The position numbers and the translations under genes were made by a program. 64,000 nt of DNA, taken from contig CAZMLC010000006.1 of assembly GCA_964567125.1 (NCBI GenBank), forward strand, positions 3,236 through 67,235, in the 5' to 3' direction. This document shows, piece by piece, positions 7,549 to 14,818 of this stretch (positions are counted from its first letter, which is position 1; every line of letters begins with the position of its first letter). The stretch is from CAZMLC01 sp964567125 (GTDB lineage Bacteria > Verrucomicrobiota > Kiritimatiellia > RFP12 > UBA1067). The notes under the pieces are model-generated. The model made no database searches and was not told where the DNA came from. It was given only the letters and a program-made list of their open reading frames with translations.

Positions 7549-8748
7549 ATGAAAAAAGGAAACATGCTGATCGCCCAAAGCGGCGGTCCCTCCATGGTCA
7601 TTAACCAGAGTTTGATCGGCGCGGTGCTGGCTGCACGCGACAGCAAGATGGTCAACAAAATCTACGGTGCGCTTCACGGTATTCAAGGCATTCTGGATGA
7701 GAACTTCATCGATTTGCGCAAGGAGAAGAAAGCCACGCTCGAAGCTGTGGCCAACACCCCGGCCTCCGCGCTCGGTTCGGTCCGCCGCAAACCGACCCCC
7801 GCCGACTGCCAGGCGATCTTCAAGGTGCTGCGCAAGCTGGAAATCCGCTACTTTTTCTATATCGGCGGCAACGATTCCGCGGAAACCGTGCACATCATCA
7901 ACGAGGAAGCGCAGAAGGAAGGCTATGCCCTCCGCTGCTTCCACATCCCCAAGACCATCGACAACGATCTGCGCGAAAACGACCATACCCCCGGCTACGG
8001 CAGCGCGGCACGCTTTGTCGCCTGCGCCATCAAGGGTGATGACCTCGATAACCGCGCCCTCGGCGGCGTGAAGATCGACATCATCATGGGCCGCAACGCG
8101 GGCTTCCTGACAGCAGCAGCGGCGCTTGCCCGCACGGAGCCGGATGACGGCCCGCACCTGATCTACCTGCCCGAACGGCCCTTCAGCCTCGAAAAATTCA
8201 TCAAGGATGTCAAGGCGAGCATGAAGAAGTTCGGCCGCTGCGTCATCGCCGTCTCCGAAGGCATCGCGGAGAAAGACGGGACGCCGATCCTCTCCAAGTT
8301 TACAAACGAAGTCGACTCGCACGGCAATGTCCAGCTCGGCGGCACCGGCGCACTCGGCGATTTTCTCGCCAAGGTCCTCAAGGAGAAGGCCGGCATCAAG
8401 CGCGTACGCGCCGATACGTTTGGCTACCTGCAGCGCTCCTTCCCCGGCATTGCGTCAGCGACGGATGCGCTCGAAGCGCGCCTGGTGGGTGTGGCAGCCG
8501 TGCAGGCTGCCACGCTCGACGACATTCCCAGCGGTTCGATCGCGATCAAGCGCAAAGCCAGCAAGAAATACAACGTCGATTTTGAAGTCGTGCCGCTGCG
8601 CACCGTGGCCAAAGAGACGCGCCACATGCCGGACGCCTTCATCAACAAGGCAGGCAACGATGTGACGCAGGCCTTTATCGACTACGCGCGTCCGCTCGTC
8701 GGGGCCCTGCCGGCCTGCGATCGTTTTGAACAACTGAAGAAGAAGTAA
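7549..8748 (+). CDS. pfp: Diphosphate-dependent phosphofructokinase
   Basis: Interconverts fructose 6-phosphate and fructose 1,6-bisphosphate using pyrophosphate. The N-terminal AQSGGPSMVINQSL, the active-site PKTIDND and MGRNAGF place it in the PPi-dependent branch. The motif at the position that selects ATP or PPi reads GGNDS; ATP enzymes have GGDGS and most PPi enzymes GGDDS, so the first Asp is replaced by Asn. AAGGAG lies 9 nt before the ATG. Near residue 315 it encodes VAAVQAAT from a copy of the dispersed palindrome, at a site where relatives have an Ala-rich helix of the same length. It heads an operon with rimO and the JetD-like gene. Confidence 0.88.
   Translation: MKKGNMLIAQSGGPSMVINQSLIGAVLAARDSKMVNKIYGALHGIQGILDENFIDLRKEKKATLEAVANTPASALGSVRRKPTPADCQAIFKVLRKLEIRYFFYIGGNDSAETVHIINEEAQKEGYALRCFHIPKTIDNDLRENDHTPGYGSAARFVACAIKGDDLDNRALGGVKIDIIMGRNAGFLTAAAALARTEPDDGPHLIYLPERPFSLEKFIKDVKASMKKFGRCVIAVSEGIAEKDGTPILSKFTNEVDSHGNVQLGGTGALGDFLAKVLKEKAGIKRVRADTFGYLQRSFPGIASATDALEARLVGVAAVQAATLDDIPSGSIAIKRKASKKYNVDFEVVPLRTVAKETRHMPDAFINKAGNDVTQAFIDYARPLVGALPACDRFEQLKKK
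8491..8513. repeat. 23-bp palindrome copy 3 (inside pfp)
   Basis: Perfect 9-bp arms GTGGCAGCC / GGCTGCCAC with loop GTGCA, read in frame as VAAVQAAT. Confidence 0.85.
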
Positions 8749-8752
8749 TCCT

Positions 8753-10093
8753 ATGGCTGTTTCGGTCGGATTTATCAGTCTTGGCTGCTCCAAGAACCTC
8801 GTGGATTCGCAGGTGATGGCAGGCTTTCTGAAGGAGGGCAAGATCGCCTTTGCGGAAACGCCGGAGACCGCGGACATCATCATTGTCAACACCTGCGCCT
8901 TTATCGAAGCTGCGCGCGAAGAGGCTGCGGAGGCAATTCTCAGTGTCTGCGAGCACAAGGCTAAGGGCGCATGCAAGGGCGTGGTGGTCGCGGGTTGCAT
9001 GGTGCAGCGCTACAAGGAACAACTGCTAAAGGCCTTCCCGGGTGTCGACGCCTTTATCGGCATCGATGAACTCGATCAGGTGGCACAGGTGATCGACCGC
9101 GTGGCACAGGGTAAGCGCTGCGGCGTCCTGGCCAAACAAGGCCCAGCGAAAAAAGTCTACGATCCGGCCTATCCGACCTTGCTCTTCACCGGCGGCCCAT
9201 TTTCGTATCTGAAGATCGCGGATGGTTGCAATCACCGCTGCGCCTACTGCGCGATTCCGCTGATCCGCGGCAACTTCCGATCGCGCGATCTGGATGCGAT
9301 CGTGAACGAGGCGCAGAGCATGATCAGCGCCGGTGTGAAGGAGATCAACCTGATTTCGCAGGACTCGCTGATGTATGGCGTCGATCAGGGCGGCAAGCCG
9401 CTGATCGTGGAACTGGTGCGCCGGCTCGACCAGCTCAAGGGCGACTTCTGGCTGCGCATCCTCTACGGCTATCCGGCTGGCGTGACGCAGGAGCTGATCG
9501 ATCTGTTCAACAGCGCCACGCATCTGGTCAAATACCTCGATCTGCCGATCCAGCACAGCCATCCGGAGATCCTCACGGCCATGAACCGAGGCAAGGCGAT
9601 TGAGGCCACGACGACGCTCGTCGAGCGGCTGCGCGCCGCGATTCCCGGCGTGACGCTGCGCACGACCTGCCTCGTCGGGTTCCCCGGTGAAACCAACAGC
9701 CATTTCAAGCACCTTGAGGCGTTTCTGAAAAAAGCGCCGTTCGATCATGTCGGCGTCTTCGTCTATTCACCCGAAGAGGGCACAGCCGCCGATGCGTGGG
9801 AACCCCCGGAGGAAAAGAGTGCCAACGCGCGCGCCAAGAAGCTGATGGAGCTGCAGAAGACCATCGTTGAAGCGCGCAACGCAACACTGAAGGGCGAGAC
9901 CACGACCGCACTCCTGCTGCGGCCGAAGCGCGCATCGGTCTGGATTGGGCGCACACCGCGCCAAGCTCCGGAGGTCGATGGCGAAACGCTCATCAAGAAC
10001 GTTCCCACAACGGCGAAGGCCGGCGATTTCATTCCTGTCGTCATCACAGGCGGACAAGGCTACGACCTGCTCGCCCAGGCCTGTACGCCATGA
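8753..10093 (+). CDS. rimO: Ribosomal protein S12 methylthiotransferase
   Basis: A radical SAM enzyme that adds a methylthio group to the conserved aspartate of ribosomal protein S12. The N-terminal MTTase domain has the three cluster cysteines C12 (SLGCSKN), C48 (NTCAF) and C82 (GCMVQ). The radical SAM motif CNHRCAYC supplies C159, C163 and C166. A C-terminal TRAM domain follows. The length of 446 residues is standard. The start is 4 bp after the pfp stop, and the stop overlaps the next ATG (ATGA), giving a tight three-gene operon. Confidence 0.95.
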   Translation: MAVSVGFISLGCSKNLVDSQVMAGFLKEGKIAFAETPETADIIIVNTCAFIEAAREEAAEAILSVCEHKAKGACKGVVVAGCMVQRYKEQLLKAFPGVDAFIGIDELDQVAQVIDRVAQGKRCGVLAKQGPAKKVYDPAYPTLLFTGGPFSYLKIADGCNHRCAYCAIPLIRGNFRSRDLDAIVNEAQSMISAGVKEINLISQDSLMYGVDQGGKPLIVELVRRLDQLKGDFWLRILYGYPAGVTQELIDLFNSATHLVKYLDLPIQHSHPEILTAMNRGKAIEATTTLVERLRAAIPGVTLRTTCLVGFPGETNSHFKHLEAFLKKAPFDHVGVFVYSPEEGTAADAWEPPEEKSANARAKKLMELQKTIVEARNATLKGETTTALLLRPKRASVWIGRTPRQAPEVDGETLIKNVPTTAKAGDFIPVVITGGQGYDLLAQACTP

Positions 10094-11283
10094 CACTCGA
10101 CACCTGTGCGGAACATCTGAAACGCGAACCCCGCTTGCGCGACTATCTCGCACGCATCGTGCGCCATGTCCACAAGCAGCAGCTGCTGCCGCAAGAAATT
10201 TCGCTGGGTGCCGCACCCGCAGATCAGGCGCTCTACGACCATCTGGCCAGCTTCCTCGGTCCAACCCAGTGCCGCATCCGCAACAACCGCATCCGGCTGC
10301 GCCTCCATGCGGATCAGCGCGAGCCCGCGGCGTGGCAGGCCTTGGTCTCTGTTTTGCAGCTCCCCGTGAAAAAACCCAAGGCCGATCTGGCGCACGCCAA
10401 AGCGTACCGGGTTTTTTCACGTCTGATCCTGCTCTTTCCCGAACACGCTGAATTAATCCAGCAGATGAAACACGTGGATGCATTTCAAAAGGTGGCACGG
10501 ACGCGCGAAGATGCGAGCACGCTCCTCAGTGCACTCGTACAGGGCTTGACGTTGATCGCTGCGACGCCCACAGGCATCACCCTATCGGAGCTCGGCTCAA
10601 AGCTTCTGAACGACAGCAAGGCGCTGCGCTGCGGCCTGCGCCGCACGCTCCTGACCCAGCTGCTCCGGTTGTGCTGCGCGGATCGCGACGCGGCGGAAAC
10701 GCTGAGCGACCGCGATGTGCTGACGCTTTTCAACATCATCGACAATCCCTACACCACGCACGTTGTCCTGTTCGCCCCATTCGCCTACGAGACCGAGACC
10801 GGAGAATGGTTTGACTGGCCGCACCAGCTCTTTCTGCGCGGACAGGCCGCGTTACTGGCATGGGAGACGGTACGCACCCTGCGCAGCATCCGCTGGATCA
10901 CGCCGTGTCCACGTCTCGTCAGCAGCGAAAACGCCGCGCCATTTCATCGCTTAGTTGAAGCTGGCATCCCGGCGTTGTACACCGAAGGCTATCCCAACAC
11001 CGCAGTCACAACGCTCTTGCAGCTCATCGCTAAAACCCAGACGACGCTCGCGCATTGGGGCGATACGGATCTGGATGGTTTCCGTATCCAGGACCGGCTC
11101 GCCGCGATCCTGCCGACTGAGGCGTATTCCCGCCAACGCGATGCGCGTGCAGTAATTCCCCTCGACCATGCCCGCTGCATGCGGCTTCAGCGCTTCCTCA
11201 TCGCCCATCCTGATTTCCGCTACAGCGCTGAATTGCGCTACACCTTGCAGCACGGCTGGTGTGAGCAGGAATCTGAGCTCTGA
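10090..11283 (+). CDS. JetD/DUF2220-like TOPRIM protein, stand-alone
   Basis: The product is 397 residues. The C-terminal third contains SSENAAPFHRLVE, then ALYTEGYPNTAV, then AHWGDTDLDGFRI. This matches the TOPRIM-type glutamate and DxD pattern of the JetD C-terminal domain (DUF2220), the nuclease subunit of Wadjet plasmid-defence complexes and a relative of topoisomerase VI subunit A. The N-terminal ~230 residues are helical and not recognised. No JetA, JetB or JetC gene is in the window, and the gene is fused by an ATGA overlap to rimO. It may therefore be a housekeeping TOPRIM nuclease or an orphan. A bidirectional terminator follows. Domain call moderate; role unknown. Confidence 0.65.
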   Translation: MTLDTCAEHLKREPRLRDYLARIVRHVHKQQLLPQEISLGAAPADQALYDHLASFLGPTQCRIRNNRIRLRLHADQREPAAWQALVSVLQLPVKKPKADLAHAKAYRVFSRLILLFPEHAELIQQMKHVDAFQKVARTREDASTLLSALVQGLTLIAATPTGITLSELGSKLLNDSKALRCGLRRTLLTQLLRLCCADRDAAETLSDRDVLTLFNIIDNPYTTHVVLFAPFAYETETGEWFDWPHQLFLRGQAALLAWETVRTLRSIRWITPCPRLVSSENAAPFHRLVEAGIPALYTEGYPNTAVTTLLQLIAKTQTTLAHWGDTDLDGFRIQDRLAAILPTEAYSRQRDARAVIPLDHARCMRLQRFLIAHPDFRYSAELRYTLQHGWCEQESEL

Positions 11284-11364
11284 CTCCGCGCGACATTTGT
11301 TGCGTTTGGACCGCACTTCTCGAAGTATGGAACGATGCGTCTATTGCATTAAACGCCCATCAAA

Positions 11365-11390
11365 AAACCGCACTTTTAGAAGTGCGGTTT
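11365..11390. terminator. Bidirectional terminator
   Basis: A perfect 11-bp stem AAACCGCACTT / AAGTGCGGTTT with a 4-nt loop TTAG lies between the converging JetD-like gene (ends 11283) and chromate transporter gene (ends 11468). A/T flanks suit both directions. Confidence 0.8.
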
Positions 11391-11467
11391 AGCGCTTTTC
11401 CCCGCGTCAAACAGGGCTTTGATAGAACTCCAGCCGAAAAATTCGGCAACCGTATTATCGCGATTGA

Positions 11468-12055
11468 CTACAAAAACAGCACGCCGATCAGGATGCCTCC
11501 AAACAGGATGAACATGGGCGAGATCTTCGTGAAGGCGCTGAATCCAAAGGCCAGAACGACAATCCCAAGGGCCTTGTAATCGGGAGCGGTTGACCAGCAG
11601 GCCTTACAGCCGCTGATCTGGTCGCCCCACAGCGAGCACACCACCAACGAAATCGCCGCGGTCGAGACAAGCCCTGTCACAACAGGACGCAACAGATCAA
11701 AGACCCGCATCAGACAGGGATGGCCACGATAGCGGTCCAGAAAACCAGCAAAGGCATTGACACAGATCACGGAAGGCAGGCACAGGGAGAGCGTGCAGAG
11801 CAGCGCCCCGAACGTGGCCATCCAGAAGCTTGGATACGTTGCCGCGGTTAAGCGATACCCGACAAACGTCGCGGCATTCAGGGAGAGCGGACCAGGCGTC
11901 ATCTGGGAAATACCGAGGATTTCCAGGAACTCGGATGAGGTTAGCCACCCGCGCGATTCAAGTTCGTGCTGCACGATCGGAATCATGGCAAGACCGCCAC
12001 CAACCGTGAGGAAGCCGATCTTCATAAAGACGTAGGCCATCTTTAAAAACATCAT
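11468..12055 (-). CDS. chrA: Chromate transporter family protein, second half-gene
   Basis: A short-chain CHR protein of about 195 residues with about five to six membrane helices. Landmarks are FMKIGFLTVGGGLAMIP at the N-terminus, WLTSSEFLEILGISQMTPGPL (the paired GGG and PGP signatures of the family) and NAATFVGYRL. Many bacteria encode ChrA as two half-size proteins that form an antiparallel pair, and here the partner lies directly upstream with an ATGA overlap. I rejected a longer N-terminal frame reaching 12304 because it reads through the partner gene out of frame. GGAGGGG precedes the ATG-ATG start. The substrate may be chromate or sulfate-like oxyanions; family-level only. Confidence 0.88.
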   Translation of the reverse strand: MMFLKMAYVFMKIGFLTVGGGLAMIPIVQHELESRGWLTSSEFLEILGISQMTPGPLSLNAATFVGYRLTAATYPSFWMATFGALLCTLSLCLPSVICVNAFAGFLDRYRGHPCLMRVFDLLRPVVTGLVSTAAISLVVCSLWGDQISGCKACWSTAPDYKALGIVVLAFGFSAFTKISPMFILFGGILIGVLFL

Positions 12056-12636
12056 GCCCCTCCTTGCGACTGCCGACGCGTCGTGCGCCACACCATCCAG
12101 CCGTACCAGACGATGCCACCGATCACCCCCGAAACAATCACCTTGACCGCGCTGATGTCCAAGATCCACGTGCCGATCAGCGCACTCGAGGCAACAGTAA
12201 TCCCCAGCCAAGTCCTTCCTGTCCGTACGAACATCGTGTACGCGATGCCCAGCATCATACCGGCCACTGCAGGACGCAAGCCAGCCGTGGCGCGTTGCAG
12301 CCACGTGGTCTGGCGGAAGTAATCAAAGGCAAGCGCATAGGCCATGATGCAGAAAAACGGCATACAGGCAACTCCCAGCGTCGCCGCAAGCGTTCCGCGC
12401 CAACCGCGCAGACGGTAGCCCACAAACAAGGCGCTATTCAACGCCAACACGCCGGGGATCAATTGCGCCATCGCGAAGACATCAACCATCTCTTCCTGCG
12501 TCAACCACTTGCGTTTCGCAACGATCTCATTTTCCAGTAACGGCAACATCGCATAGCCGCCACCGAAAAGAATGGCGCCAATTTTGAAAAAGCTCCAGAA
12601 GATACTCTGGAGCTTTTCTGTGTGTTGCGTGTTCAC
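12052..12636 (-). CDS. chrA: Chromate transporter family protein, first half-gene
   Basis: A 194-residue short-chain CHR protein. Signatures are FFKIGAILFGGGYAMLP, WLTQEEMVDVFAMAQLIPGVLALN and ALFVGYRLRGWRG, with the remainder hydrophobic. It pairs with the overlapping downstream half-gene. It begins 16 bp after the transketolase stop. A strong hairpin with a T-run, apparently the transketolase terminator, lies inside its first 20 codons (separate entry), so expression probably depends on read-through or on an internal promoter. Confidence 0.88.
   Translation of the reverse strand: MNTQHTEKLQSIFWSFFKIGAILFGGGYAMLPLLENEIVAKRKWLTQEEMVDVFAMAQLIPGVLALNSALFVGYRLRGWRGTLAATLGVACMPFFCIMAYALAFDYFRQTTWLQRATAGLRPAVAGMMLGIAYTMFVRTGRTWLGITVASSALIGTWILDISAVKVIVSGVIGGIVWYGWMVWRTTRRQSQGGA
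12588..12617 (-). terminator. Strong hairpin plus T-run embedded in the start of chrA
   Basis: A perfect 12-bp inverted repeat (AAAAGCTCCAGA 12588-12599 / TCTGGAGCTTTT 12606-12617, 6-nt loop) is followed on the minus strand by a T-run. It sits 36 bp beyond the transketolase stop but within codons about 7-16 of the first chromate transporter gene. Confidence 0.65.
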
Positions 12637-12652
12637 GGTTACCGCGCTGAGC

Positions 12653-14656
12653 TTATTTGCTCAACAACTCGCGCGCCTTCTCGAGAACGTTTTCCGTGGT
12701 GAAGCCGAATTGCTTCGCCAGCTCTTTAAACGGTCCCGAAGCGCCGAAGGTGTCGAGCGTAATCATGGTCGTGTACTTACCCGCAAAGCGCGACCAGCCG
12801 AAGGAGCTGCCCGCTTCTACAATCAGACGGCGTGTACAATAGGGATCGATGATCCGATCGCGATAGGTTTGATTCTGCTTGTCGAAGAGCTCCCAGGAGG
12901 GCATACTCACCACGCGCACATTGCGATCCGTCAACTGCTGAGCCGCCGCCAGCGCGATCTCCACTTCTGAGCCGGTCGCGATAATCGTCAGGTCCGGCGT
13001 ACCCATGCCGTTCTGCCACAGCGTGTAACCGCCCTTCTCGACATTCGTCGCGGACATGCAGACCTTGCGGTCGATGACCTTCATGTTCTGGCGCGTCAGC
13101 AGCAGCGCGGTCGGTCCCTTCTTGTTGCGCAGTGCCGCCAACCAGGCATAGCCGGTCTCAGTCGGATCCGCCGGGCGAAGCACGGTCACGTTAGGCATGC
13201 AGCGCAGGGCGGCAAGCTGTTCAACCGGCTCGTGTGTCGGGCCATCCTCGCCGACATAGAAGCTGTCGTGCGTAAAGACGAAAATCACCGGCACGCCCAT
13301 GAGCGCGGCCAAACGGATGGCCGGACGGCAGTAATCGCTGAACACAAAGAACGTGCCACCGAAAATGCGGAATCCGCCGTGCAGCTGAACACCATTCATC
13401 ACGGCGGCCATGCCCAGCTCGCGGATACCGAAATGGAAATTGCGTCCGGCGAATTGCCCCGGCAGGATCTCGCCCATATCCTTTAGCCACGTCATGTTGC
13501 TCGGCGCCAGATCCGCGGAACCGCCCACGAGGAATGGCAGCTCCTTCGCCAGCGCATTCAGCACGATACCGGATGCACTGCGCGTCGCGACAGCTTTAGC
13601 AGGATCCCATTCCGGCAGCTTGCTCTCCAGATCCGCAGGCAGTTCCTCGGCCATACAGGTTTTCCACAAAGCAGCTTTCTCTTTCTGTGCCGCGGACCAC
13701 TCCTTGAAGATGCGCTTCCACTTGCCCTGCAGGCGTTTCAGCTTGGCTGCGCGTTCAGCGAAAAGTTCACGCACAGCATCCGGCACGTAGAAGGTCTGAT
13801 CCGCCGGCAGTCCCAGGGCCTGCTTGGTCAGTTTGACCTCCTCTTCGCCCAACGGCGCGCCGTGTGCTTCGTGTGAATCCTGCTTGTTCGGGCTGCCCTT
13901 GCCGATGTGCGTCTTGCAGATGATCAGCACGGGCTTACCCGTCAATTTCATGGCCTTGCGAATCGCGCGGTCAATCTGATCAAGATCATGGCCATCGATC
14001 TCCAGCACATGCCAGTTGTAGGCCTGGAAGCGCTTCTTCGGATCCTCACTCATGGAGAGCTCCGCGTGACCTTCAATCGTGATGTTGTTGCTGTCATAGA
14101 ACAGCACCAGCTTTTCGAGCTTGAGATGCCCCGCCAAGGCGCAGGCTTCATGGCTGATGCCTTCCTGAAGATCGCCGTCACCGCAAAAAACCCACGTGCG
14201 GTGATCCACGACAGGCTCTGTCCCGGCCACATTGTAGCGGGCCGCGGACATCTGCTCGGCAATCGCCATACCGACCGCCGTGGCAATGCCCTGACCGAGC
14301 GGACCCGTGGTGGTTTCAACACCGTCCGTATGCTTATACTCAGGATGTCCCGGCGTCAGGCTCCCGACCTGACGGAAGCGCTTCAGCTCGTCGAGCGGCA
14401 GGTTGTACCCCGCCAGATGCAACAAGCTGTACAGCAGCATCGAGCCGTGCCCGCCAGACAGTACAAAGCGATCGCGATCCGCCCACTGGGAATCGGCGGG
14501 ATTGTGCTTCAGATACTTTAGCCACAACACCGCAGCAATATCGGCCAGGCCCATGGGCGCACCGGGATGACCTGACTTCGCAGCCTGCACACCATCCATG
14601 GCCAAACCGCGAATCGTGTTCGCGGCCAACATCAAATTCTCTTGGGTCAGCTTCAT
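12653..14656 (-). CDS. tkt: Transketolase
   Basis: A thiamine-diphosphate enzyme of the non-oxidative pentose phosphate pathway that moves two-carbon units between ketose and aldose phosphates. Landmarks are KSGHPGAPMGLAD near the N-terminus, the ThDP motif GDGDLQEGISHEA, DSNNITIEG, GSADLAPSN and the pyrimidine-binding region with RNFHFGIRELGM. About 667 residues, typical. I set the start at 14656 (MKLTQENLM), which has AGGAG about 9 nt upstream and matches the usual N-terminus; the longer frame to 14713 adds an unlikely leader. No thiamine riboswitch is evident upstream. Confidence 0.95.
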   Translation of the reverse strand: MKLTQENLMLAANTIRGLAMDGVQAAKSGHPGAPMGLADIAAVLWLKYLKHNPADSQWADRDRFVLSGGHGSMLLYSLLHLAGYNLPLDELKRFRQVGSLTPGHPEYKHTDGVETTTGPLGQGIATAVGMAIAEQMSAARYNVAGTEPVVDHRTWVFCGDGDLQEGISHEACALAGHLKLEKLVLFYDSNNITIEGHAELSMSEDPKKRFQAYNWHVLEIDGHDLDQIDRAIRKAMKLTGKPVLIICKTHIGKGSPNKQDSHEAHGAPLGEEEVKLTKQALGLPADQTFYVPDAVRELFAERAAKLKRLQGKWKRIFKEWSAAQKEKAALWKTCMAEELPADLESKLPEWDPAKAVATRSASGIVLNALAKELPFLVGGSADLAPSNMTWLKDMGEILPGQFAGRNFHFGIRELGMAAVMNGVQLHGGFRIFGGTFFVFSDYCRPAIRLAALMGVPVIFVFTHDSFYVGEDGPTHEPVEQLAALRCMPNVTVLRPADPTETGYAWLAALRNKKGPTALLLTRQNMKVIDRKVCMSATNVEKGGYTLWQNGMGTPDLTIIATGSEVEIALAAAQQLTDRNVRVVSMPSWELFDKQNQTYRDRIIDPYCTRRLIVEAGSSFGWSRFAGKYTTMITLDTFGASGPFKELAKQFGFTTENVLEKARELLSK

Positions 14657-14818
14657 CTCAACGTTCTCCTTCTTCTCTTCATCATCAATACACAAAACGA
14701 TATTTTTACACAAACAGAGACAGGGTTCAATGGCAAATCCTACCCCGACCTTGAATCCACTCGATTTTATTCGTTGGCAGGCGCGAGGTTACGTAAAAAC
14801 TGCGCATTGAGACGCGGT

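Noticed and set aside
10090..11283. Wadjet (JetABCD) plasmid-defence system
   Set aside because: Only a JetD-like protein is present; no kleisin, kite or SMC-like genes lie nearby.
11468..12304. 278-residue chromate transporter with a long N-terminal extension
   Set aside because: The extension reads the partner gene out of frame and is not membrane-like; the true start overlaps the partner's stop at 12055.
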